Origin: a bacterium
Lineage (GTDB): Bacteria; Electryoneota; RPQS01
Direction of reading: 5' to 3'
Assembly (NCBI GenBank): GCA_016703065.1
Contig: JADJCU010000002.1
Span: 434,001 to 498,000, forward strand
DNA length: 64,000 nucleotides
Positions 1 to 7,713 of the stretch are shown piece by piece. The position numbers were made by a program, and so were the translations under genes. Each line of letters opens with the position of its first letter. Positions within the stretch are counted from its first letter, which is position 1. The notes under the pieces were generated by a model. That model made no database searches, was not told the DNA's origin, and saw nothing but the letters and a program-made list of their open reading frames with translations.

Positions 1-393
1 GTTCAGGTAAAGCCGGGCTACGCCCGCAATTTTTTGATACCTCGCGGTATCGCATTTGCCGCGAACAAATCGAATCTGGCGCGTCTCGATCAGGAGCGCA
101 AGATTCTGCAGATGCGCGACCTTAAGGAACGGCGCAAGGCCGGTGACGTGCACGCGCAGGTTCACGGTTTGCGATTGCTTAAGGCGATGCAAGTGGGTGA
201 AGAGGACCGGATGTTTGGCGCGGTGACGACATCGGATATCGCGGAGCTCATCAAGGAACGCGGGATTGAGATTGATCGCCGCAAGATTCAACTTGATGAG
301 CCGATTAAGCACCTCGGCGAATACAACGTCAATGTGAAGCTGCATCGCGATGTGATCGCCGTAGTCACCGTAGACGTTGTGCCAGCGTCATAG
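1..393 (+). CDS. rplI: 50S ribosomal protein bL9, 5' partial
   Basis: This is the C-terminal ~130 residues of ribosomal protein bL9, which binds 23S rRNA at the base of the L1 stalk. The frame is open from base 1 and begins VQVKPGYARNFLIPRG, the conserved N-domain signature that normally lies about 20 residues from the start, so only the first ~20 codons are outside the window. The long central helix (residues rich in K, E and R) and the C-terminal domain ending at a TAG at 391-393 are complete. A TTG at 34 is an internal codon, not the start. The gene is followed at once by a terminator, so it is the last gene of its operon. Confidence 0.95.
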   Translation, partial: VQVKPGYARNFLIPRGIAFAANKSNLARLDQERKILQMRDLKERRKAGDVHAQVHGLRLLKAMQVGEEDRMFGAVTTSDIAELIKERGIEIDRRKIQLDEPIKHLGEYNVNVKLHRDVIAVVTVDVVPAS

Positions 394-420
394 GACTCTT
401 ACAAGTGCATTGAGATTGTA

Positions 421-447
421 AAGCCCGGCCAATGGCCGGGCTTTTGT
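421..447. terminator. Rho-independent terminator, bidirectional
   Basis: A GC-rich inverted repeat GCCCGGCC-AAT-GGCCGGGC is followed by TTTTGTT on the plus strand and preceded by A-rich sequence, so it can stop both rplI (plus) and the convergent methyltransferase gene ending at 467 (minus). Confidence 0.8.
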
Positions 448-466
448 TATCGGACGTAATCCGCGA

Positions 467-1228
467 TCAGGCATGCGGTTCAAAACGCGGTTCAGGCTCT
501 TCGAGCAAACGGGTGTGTTTACGCATAAACCGCAGGACGACGAAGGCAACGAGTGAAATGGCGAGCAGGATGTTCCAGGCCGTATCTGCGCGGAATATCC
601 CTTCGACGAAGTAATGCTCGAACAGGTCAAGCACGTAGAACACGACGACGATGGCGACGACCGAATAGAATTCGCTTCGCAAGCCGGTCCTGAACGAGAA
701 CTTCAACTGCGGCTTGAGCCACCGCCTAAATCGCGGAATCAGGCACGGCGTCGCGGCCGCCCAATCGCTGTAGGCCTGACCGAATTTGGCTTCAAGATAC
801 GACTCTTCGGTAGCGATGATACGCTCGTAATAGAGGAGCAACGCCAGCGCGCCCGCGGCCGCAAACCAGGGCGATTTCGTGAAGAGCAGTGCAGCCGTGT
901 ACATGATCAGGTTGCCGAGATAGAGCGGATGCCGACAGAGAGAATACATCCCTTTGGTGTTCACCGCTTCCGCAACCTGGCCTGCCGAGGTGTTACGCCC
1001 CGATGTTCCTGCCTGCGCGTAGCAAGCGGACAAAAAGCGAATCAAACTGCCCAAGAGTGCCAGACCGAAGCAAGCGAAATCCCAAACCATGTCGGTAGTG
1101 TGTGAGCCGCCGATGTAGGCCTTGTAGTTCGACAATTGCCAGATGCCGAACGGAACCAGGAGCAGAGGCAAGTAGCTTCGGTAACGGAACAGGAACTGTC
1201 CGTGCCGACACATTTCCTTATGGAGCAT
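467..1228 (-). CDS. ICMT/PEMT-family membrane methyltransferase
   Basis: A 253-residue integral membrane protein with about six hydrophobic segments. The motif RHPLYLGN near residue 120 and the acidic EESYLEAKFGQAYSDW near 160 are the SAM-binding signature of the isoprenylcysteine carboxyl methyltransferase/phospholipid methyltransferase superfamily. Bacterial relatives methylate lipids or lipid A phosphate; the substrate here cannot be told from sequence. The ATG at 1228 is the first start giving the N-terminal hydrophobic segment. It is the last gene of a minus-strand run behind glyS and ends at the terminator shared with rplI. Confidence 0.75.
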   Translation of the reverse strand: MLHKEMCRHGQFLFRYRSYLPLLLVPFGIWQLSNYKAYIGGSHTTDMVWDFACFGLALLGSLIRFLSACYAQAGTSGRNTSAGQVAEAVNTKGMYSLCRHPLYLGNLIMYTAALLFTKSPWFAAAGALALLLYYERIIATEESYLEAKFGQAYSDWAAATPCLIPRFRRWLKPQLKFSFRTGLRSEFYSVVAIVVVFYVLDLFEHYFVEGIFRADTAWNILLAISLVAFVVLRFMRKHTRLLEEPEPRFEPHA

Positions 1229-1284
1229 TGATCCTCGCTAAAGGTGACACCGCGATTTTGACGCGGAGGAACGTCTACTTGGGG

Positions 1285-2700
1285 TTATGCTGCGGCAAGT
1301 CGTCCCGCGATGAGCGCCGGCAGTTCGGCCATTTTGACGCGAATCTGCTCGAGCGAATCTCGGTCTCGCAGTGTGACCGTTTGATCCTCTTTTGTTTGAT
1401 AGTCGACCGTCACTCCCCACGGCGTACCGACTTCATCCATCCGGCGATAGCGGCGGCCAATTGACCCTGAGTGATCGGTAAACACGGCTCCGACGCGGCG
1501 CAAGTCTGCGGCAAGTTGGTCGGTGAGTTCCGCCAGGCCGTCTTTTTTCACGAGTGAAAACACGCCAACTTTGTAAGGGGCGATCACCGGAGCGAGGCGC
1601 AACACCGTGCGAGCTTCGCCGTCCTGCATGTCTTCGTAATAGCCGTCGACCAGACAGGTGAGCAGTGTGCGATTCAGACCTGACGATGTCTCAATAATAT
1701 AGGGAACGAAGCGTTCCTTGCTTTCGTCATCAAGGTAACTCAGCTCTTTACCTGAAAACTCCTGATGGCGTTTCAGGTCGAAGTCGGTTCGATTGTGAAT
1801 GCCTTCGAGTTCCTGCCATCCGAAGGGGAACTCGTACTCAATATCGTAGGCATCCGCAGCATAATGCGCAAGCTCCTGGGGCGTATGCTGATGCAAACGC
1901 AGCTTCTCGGCGCGAATGCCGAGTCGCTTATAGTACTCGAAGCGCTTGTCACGCCAGTTGGTCAGCCACCCTGTAGCCTCGGCAGGTCGCACAAAGAACT
2001 GCATCTCCATCTGTTCAAACTCACGCGTACGGAAAATGAAATTTCCAGGCGTGATCTCGTTGCGGAACGCCTTGCCGATTTGCGCGATGCCGAAAGGCAG
2101 TTTGACGCGGGCGGTATTGACTACGTTTTGATAGTTGACGTAAATTCCCTGGGCCGTTTCAGGACGCAGGTAGACAACGGCGGCGCTCTCTTCAACCGGA
2201 CCGAGAAAGGTCTTGAGCATCAAGTTGAATTGTCGGGGCGCGGTCAGGTTTCCTGTAGTTCCGCACGAGGGGCACGCTGCTTCACTCCAGCGAACTTTGG
2301 CGAGCTGTTCGAGGTCTCCTTCGCCTCCTTCGGGGATATCACCGTCAGAAATCGCGGCGAGCTTCTTCTTGTTCTTCCACTGCCTGATCAGGTCTTGCGC
2401 CTTGAAGCGGGCTTTGCATTGCTTGCAGTCGACCAGTGGATCTACGAATCCATCGACGTGGCCGGAAGCCTTCCAGACCGTCGGGTGCATCAGGATGGCC
2501 GCGTCCACGCCAACGATGTTGTCGTGTAACTGCGTCATCTCGCGCCACCAATAGTTAGCGATGTTATTCTTCAGCGCAATGCCAAGCGGGCCGTAGTCCC
2601 AGATTGAAGCGAGGCCGCCGTAAATTTCCGAAGATTGAAAGACAAAGCCGCGCCGTTTGCAGCGGCTGACGACTTTGTCCATAGTGTTCTGAGAAGCCAT
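1285..2700 (-). CDS. glyS: Glycine--tRNA ligase, single-chain alpha2 type
   Basis: This charges tRNA-Gly with glycine in the cytoplasm. The 471-residue length fits the homodimeric class II enzyme (glyQS type), not the alpha2beta2 form. Visible signatures are SSEIYGG near residue 24, class II motif elements RPETAQGIYVNY (179-190) and FRNEITPGNFIFRTREFE (212-229), and SSGLNRTLLTCL near 340, with the C-terminal anticodon-binding domain after ~380. Two Cys pairs, CKQC (92-95) and CPSC (143-146), may bind zinc in the insertion. The start is ATG 2700; a second in-frame ATG lies six codons on. It follows recO by 18 nt in the same direction. Confidence 0.95.
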   Translation of the reverse strand: MASQNTMDKVVSRCKRRGFVFQSSEIYGGLASIWDYGPLGIALKNNIANYWWREMTQLHDNIVGVDAAILMHPTVWKASGHVDGFVDPLVDCKQCKARFKAQDLIRQWKNKKKLAAISDGDIPEGGEGDLEQLAKVRWSEAACPSCGTTGNLTAPRQFNLMLKTFLGPVEESAAVVYLRPETAQGIYVNYQNVVNTARVKLPFGIAQIGKAFRNEITPGNFIFRTREFEQMEMQFFVRPAEATGWLTNWRDKRFEYYKRLGIRAEKLRLHQHTPQELAHYAADAYDIEYEFPFGWQELEGIHNRTDFDLKRHQEFSGKELSYLDDESKERFVPYIIETSSGLNRTLLTCLVDGYYEDMQDGEARTVLRLAPVIAPYKVGVFSLVKKDGLAELTDQLAADLRRVGAVFTDHSGSIGRRYRRMDEVGTPWGVTVDYQTKEDQTVTLRDRDSLEQIRVKMAELPALIAGRLAAA

Positions 2701-2718
2701 GCGAGTATGTGTTGTTAG

Positions 2719-3411
2719 TCAGATGCTGGGAAGTCTCGCCCATCGGAGCGCATCCTGCGCCCGCGAGTTGAGCGGAAAGGCCATGTGTTCGGCGAAATAG
2801 GTCGCGAGCCAACGCGTTATCTCGCGTTCCGCGGAGGGGGAAGTCCGCAAGCGTGCGGCGACGTCAAATGAGGATGAGTTGAGTTTTCGCAAGACGGCGA
2901 CAGACTCGGGATTCAGCACGGCCTGCTTAAGTGTGGCAAGCTCTTTATCAGTCGGAGCGAAGCCAAGCTGCGCGAGGAGAACAAGTTCAAACTTCCAGAG
3001 AATCGGCAGGCGCGGCGTCGAGCGCGACTCGTACTGCGTGAAGGTCTGCCTCGCAGCGTCAAAGAGTTCGGGATGCGGATCGTCGTCCGTTAAGCAGCGC
3101 AAGATCAGTTCAATCGTTGCTTGCGCACAGACGAGCGATTCAAGCGAGGCACGGAAATCAAAGTGGGAGTTGAGCAGGGACATCTCCCTCACGAGCTGCA
3201 GATCACGGCTCTGCTTGTGCGACCACACGATTTCGATTTCGTAGCCGGGTTCAATGGCCAGCGCTGTGCCGTTCTTGACTTTGCGACGGGCGCCCTTTGC
3301 CATCAGTCCCAGTTTGCCGTGCTGCCGCGCGAAAACCGTCAGTATCTGCGACGTTTCACTGAACGGAATGACGCGCAGAACGATAGCCTGATCGCGCCGC
3401 AGATCACTCAT
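2719..3411 (-). CDS. recO: DNA repair protein RecO
   Basis: RecO anneals SSB-coated ssDNA and works with RecR to load RecA in gap repair. The 230-residue product has the typical N-terminal OB fold (begins SDLRRDQAIVLRVIPFSETS, then a G-rich KLGLMAKGARR loop) followed by the helical C-terminal domain. The Cys cluster seen in some RecO zinc fingers is absent, which is common. The ATG at 3411 overlaps the rsmA stop by 8 nt, so the two are translationally coupled. Its partner recR and effector recA are both elsewhere in this window. Confidence 0.92.
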   Translation of the reverse strand: MSDLRRDQAIVLRVIPFSETSQILTVFARQHGKLGLMAKGARRKVKNGTALAIEPGYEIEIVWSHKQSRDLQLVREMSLLNSHFDFRASLESLVCAQATIELILRCLTDDDPHPELFDAARQTFTQYESRSTPRLPILWKFELVLLAQLGFAPTDKELATLKQAVLNPESVAVLRKLNSSSFDVAARLRTSPSAEREITRWLATYFAEHMAFPLNSRAQDALRWARLPSI

Positions 3412-4237
3412 GCGCCGCGTGATTCGTCATGAAATGCTCGATTTGCGTCACAAAGTCGCACCACTCTGCAGGCGAGAGTGTTTCTGGTCGACGCGTGAAA
3501 TCGAATTCGACCTTCTGCCAGAATGGATGTACGCCGCCAAGCTGGGAGAGTGTGGACTTCAGCATTTTGCGACGCTGCGAGAAGACGAATCGCACAATTC
3601 GCTCGAACAGTCTGTAGTCGGACGGGTAGTGTTCCGTTTCGCGGAGAAACGACATGCGCACGACTCCGCCGTCGACTTGCGGAGTAGGTCGAAACGCGGA
3701 CGCCGGGACGATGACATGCAAATCAACCGCAGCCTCGGTTTGAACGAAGACGGACAGTTTGCCGTAGACCCGCGACCCGCAACGCGCGACCATGCGCTCC
3801 GCGACTTCGCGCTGCATCATCAGCACACCGACCGAAAACCACGGCAACGAGGGGTCGTTCCGCGCAGAGCGGTTGTGCTCAAGGAGGCGATATACAATGC
3901 CACTCGAAAGATGGTATGGCAGGTTGCCGACCACTTTGATCGGCGCCACGTCGGCAAGCAACGACAGATCGTACTCCATGAAGTCGGCATGCACGAGCGA
4001 AAAATTCCTGCGGCTTCCAAACTTCTGCAGCAGCACGTCCTGCAAACGGTCATCAATTTCAATCGCAATGACGCGGGCCGGAGTTTCAACGAGCAATTCG
4101 GTCAGGACGCCGCGGCCCGGTCCGACTTCCACAACGGTATCACCGTCGCGTATCTGCAGCGCTTCAACGATATCATGCGCAAACCGTTTGTCGGTCAGAA
4201 AGCACTGTCCGAGGCTCTTTTGGGAGCGGAGGCTCAA
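3404..4237 (-). CDS. rsmA: 16S rRNA (A1518/A1519) dimethyltransferase
   Basis: RsmA (KsgA) dimethylates two adjacent adenines in helix 45 of 16S rRNA using SAM. The signature KSLGQCFLTD is at residues 7-16, the SAM motif VEVGPGRG at 36-43 and the catalytic NLPY at 105-108; 277 residues is the family length. I chose the TTG at 4237 because it forms a TTGA overlap with the stop of the upstream barrel gene (4236-4234), like the other 4-nt overlaps in this operon, and puts KSLGQ at the usual distance from the N-terminus. A GTG at 4270 would add 11 residues and overlap the upstream gene by 37 nt. Confidence 0.93.
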   Translation of the reverse strand: MSLRSQKSLGQCFLTDKRFAHDIVEALQIRDGDTVVEVGPGRGVLTELLVETPARVIAIEIDDRLQDVLLQKFGSRRNFSLVHADFMEYDLSLLADVAPIKVVGNLPYHLSSGIVYRLLEHNRSARNDPSLPWFSVGVLMMQREVAERMVARCGSRVYGKLSVFVQTEAAVDLHVIVPASAFRPTPQVDGGVVRMSFLRETEHYPSDYRLFERIVRFVFSQRRKMLKSTLSQLGGVHPFWQKVEFDFTRRPETLSPAEWCDFVTQIEHFMTNHAAHE

Positions 4238-6793
4238 AAGAGATAGTCGAGCTGCACGCGGAAGGACCACTCGCGTTGAACGACGTTGTCACCGCCGAAA
4301 CTGCGGCCTTCGACCGGATCGGGATAGGCGTTTCCGTCACGCGCTTGCACGAAGGTCTTCGTGACAGGGCTGTCGGTTGTGACCTTCAGCCGGGCGGTAA
4401 GGGCGTTTGAAAAGCGATTTGTCAGCGATATCCACCAGCGCGTCGACTTGCCGTCGACAACCACAAACTCGGTATCCTCAAAGTTCCACAGGAAGCCGTC
4501 ATAGGTCAGCCATGCTGCCTTCAGTTTGAGTGCGCGAGAGAAGTTGTGAGTGACTTCGACTCCCAGGGCTTCCTGCGGCGAGGCTGTTTGGGCGTCAACG
4601 GGACTTTGTCCGGTCGGATCAGGATCACCGATGAGACGCGGGCGCGGAGCGAAACGTGTGTAACCACTCGCATACATCAGTTCGAGTTCGTCAAACCGCG
4701 ACAGTCTGTACTCCAGGTTGATCCGGTTTTCGTAAGTCTGATAAAGCGTCGGCTGCTCGGGACTGCTGTTCCATCTTCCCTGGAGTTTCTGGCGAACGCG
4801 AAGCTGAATCGGCCATACGGGACGATATGTTAGTTTGCCAACCCAACGGTAGTAGTCGGATTGATCGGCGACGCGGGTCCAATTGTCGATTTCCGTGACG
4901 AGCTGTAACGGCCGCGAAACCTGATAGCGCGTTTCAAAGTAGATTCCCTGCTCGGCTTGCGGCGCGGCAGAATTGCGTTCAAGCTGCGCAAGTACCGGGG
5001 AAGCGAGATAGAACTCGTCTTCATAGGTTGTGCCGTTGTACCGGGCGTAATTGGCGAAACTGCGCGAGTACGGGTTGTCGTAGCCAATGGAGTAATCGCG
5101 GAAGACTCCGAGCAGCGTGAGCGAATTCCATTGCGCGTGGGCGGACGCGACCATGCCGTGAGGATCATCACCGATACTGAGGACGCCGCCGCTCTGTTCG
5201 AGTTCGGCATACTCGAATTGGAACGAGTAGTTATTTACAACAGTCGACAGATCGAGGCCGAAGACGCGGCGCACGCCGCGAGCATCGCCCCAGAGCGATC
5301 CATCGACTGAAGAGTAGTGACCGTTGCGCACTTCGGGATTCACCGGGTTGTCGGCGATCTCGTCGCGTTCTGCAGGGGCTAATGACCGGGTAGATCGCCA
5401 CCACGGTGTCTTGACCGTCGAATGTCTCTGCCTGCATCATGTAGCCCTGGCCGAAGTCTGGCTGAATGGCGCGGTCGTAGGAGAATTCAGAAGCGATCAG
5501 GCCAATTGACGTTCCGACGAGCGGGCGATACGACAGCTCGCCGCCCAGCGCAACTTCGCGGACGGCGTCGAGCATTGATTGTGTCCCGTCAAAACCGGCG
5601 ACGAGCACAGAGTCTCCGTTGGGGAGATACTGTTTCGTCGGATAAAGGTCACCATCGTCGCGCGGGACAAGTGTGATCAAACGATTCAACGATCCATCGG
5701 GGTTCAGGATAGCATCTTTGCGCTGAGTGGATAGAAACGTGACGGCCTTCCACTTGCCGTAACTTGCTTCTGCGGCGGCACCGCGCAACGTGAATTCGCG
5801 GGAGCGGGACAGATCAGGCGCGATGCCGGTCAGTCGCTTGTCGAAGCCGAATCCTGAGTAGCGTGGATTGAAGTAGTCACCGCTTTCAAGCGCGACACCC
5901 TGTCCGAGGGAGATTTGATAGTCGCCAAGATAGACGCGATCGAAGTGCACGGGTCCAAGCGTTTTCTTCTCGAGCCCTGCGAACCATTTGTTCTGGGGAA
6001 GCTGCGCACCCAAGACATCGTCATAGGTAGTGCGTTCGCCAAGACTACGATGCCAGAGCACTCCAGCCTTGTAATCGCGGGCGTAAGTGAAACGCAATTT
6101 GTGACTGACGTCGGGGGTCGGATCAACGAGCAGTTCTGGATTGATGGCCAGCTCTTCATCGGCGAAGAACGGGGTATCGTAGGCGCGGAACGTGTAGCTG
6201 CCGTGAAGTTCGCGATTCGCTTCACGCTTGTCGTAGGATAAATAGTTGCGGGCATTCCGGTAGCCCCACGACGATAGTCCGGGAACAGCGCGTAAGTCGC
6301 GTGCACCGCGTATGCCGCCTTGCAGCCTGACCTGATTGAAGATCGCGACCGCATCGGCCGGGGAGACGTTCTGCAGGTCCATCAGCTCATCAAGGGACGC
6401 TTCGTTCACGTTCATGGGTTCCAGCATGCGGTCGATCCACTCATCGACCAAGCCTACGTTCGTGCCTTCTTCAGTACCGAGATTCTCGATTCTGTAATAG
6501 GCGTCCTCGATGCGATCCATGCGATCATCACCCGGCCTGGGCGGATCAATACGCACCAGTGAACGCAGACTCATCAGCGTAACCGGATCGATAACCGTCA
6601 GTTCGTCAAGTTCATAGAAATGCTTGAACGGACCTTCATAGACGAGCCGCTCCCAGATTGCATCGACCTGCTCCGGAGTAAGCGGCAGCGCCTCGACTTC
6701 CGCGCGCGTGGCACGATTCAGGTCAAGCGGAACTGCGAGGAGCGGCGTGCCTGCAACCAAGAGTGCGCACATTAGAATGAGCAGTCTTTTCAC
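4234..6793 (-). CDS. ComEA-like HhH / outer-membrane beta-barrel protein (frameshifted)
   Basis: Exported protein of ~852 residues, function unknown. After a signal peptide (MKRLLILMCALLVAGTPLLA) there are two ComEA-like helix-hairpin-helix modules: LDLNRATRAEVEALPLTPEQ near residue 25 and MNVNEASLDELMDLQNVSPA near 125. The remaining ~650 residues alternate aromatic and polar strands typical of an outer-membrane barrel and end in QLDYLF, an aromatic C-terminus as in barrels. The reading frame is broken near 5375-5378 (GGGG on plus): the N-terminal frame would continue to 5231 with barrel-unlike sequence, while the second frame resumes as PAERDEIADNPVNPEVRNG and runs to 4234. One extra base explains it. 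The start is GTG 6793, in a GTGA overlap with the PorV-like gene; GTG 6808 is an alternative. Confidence 0.75.
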
Positions 6794-7713
6794 GATCTTG
6801 GCTTCCACAATTGACCGATCGTCTGCGGCACGTCAAAGCCAACACCAAACGTGTGGGACGGGGCGAGCACGGGATGATAGAGGAATGCGTAATCGACCAC
6901 CAGATCGCGGAAAAACAGGCCGAAACCTGCGGTGAAGATGTTCGGGTTGGTCATGACGCCGACACGCAGATGGAACGGTTTGACCACCTGCATATCGCCA
7001 CCTGCTTTGAAGACCGTGCCCGCTTCAAGCGCGCGTTCGATATCGAATGTCGTCTTAACTCCGTAGTAGGGTTCGTAAAGAACGCCGGCGGAAATGGAGC
7101 GGGGAAGGTCACGCTTGAGATTGCTTCCCATTTGCGGGTGGTTGATGTTGTGCATCGCACCGCCGAGGATGAAACGGTCCCAGACCTTGGCGGTCGCTCC
7201 CACATCAAGTCCGACGGTCATCGAACTTCCCAGATCATAGACGCCGGACGGTCCGTCAACGGATTCGCCGAGGCTCCATGAAATGAGCTTTATCGCATAA
7301 CCAAAGCTCAGCGCGGAATGTATGTCTTCCTGCAGGAGTAAGCCGTGTGCGAGCGATACTTCAGTTTCGCTCGACATGGTTTCACCGCCCATGCGGGTGC
7401 TCAGGTTTTGCACGGCAAAACCAATCGCTCCGGCTTTGCGCGGCAGCTGCGTGAACCCGGACGCAGACAAATGAGAAAGGAACGACGTTCCGTATGGCTG
7501 CTGATAGGCGAAGCGCCCACCCGTGCCTTTGCTCATGCCGAGTCCTGAGGCATTCCACAACACGGCGTCACTGCCGCGCGCGGCCGCAGTGTACGCACCA
7601 CCCATCCCTTGCGCGGCGGCGGTTGGAATGTGCGGGTTAGAGATCAGTTGAGCCGAGGCCAGGTTCGAGACGGCGCAGAGCGCGATAAAGAGGAGGAGAG
7701 TGCGCATTTTCAC
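6790..7713 (-). CDS. PorV/PorQ-like outer-membrane protein
   Basis: A 307-residue exported protein: signal peptide MKMRTLLLFIALCAVSNLASA, then NPHIPTAAAQGMGGAYTAAARG and DAVLWNASGLG, the hallmark start of the PorV/PorQ/UPF0164 family (FadL-like barrels with an N-terminal plug). The rest alternates G/aromatic strands and includes FHLRVGVMTNPNIFTAGFG. In Bacteroidota the PorV member carries cargo of the type IX secretion system; whether this one does so is inference. It starts at GTG 7713, forming a GTGA overlap with the stop of the OB-fold gene, and overlaps the next gene the same way, so the three are one translational unit. Confidence 0.75.
   Translation of the reverse strand: MKMRTLLLFIALCAVSNLASAQLISNPHIPTAAAQGMGGAYTAAARGSDAVLWNASGLGMSKGTGGRFAYQQPYGTSFLSHLSASGFTQLPRKAGAIGFAVQNLSTRMGGETMSSETEVSLAHGLLLQEDIHSALSFGYAIKLISWSLGESVDGPSGVYDLGSSMTVGLDVGATAKVWDRFILGGAMHNINHPQMGSNLKRDLPRSISAGVLYEPYYGVKTTFDIERALEAGTVFKAGGDMQVVKPFHLRVGVMTNPNIFTAGFGLFFRDLVVDYAFLYHPVLAPSHTFGVGFDVPQTIGQLWKPRS

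Noticed and set aside
3410..4246. A 278-codon frame antisense to rsmA
   Set aside because: rsmA on minus has all catalytic motifs; the plus frame has none.
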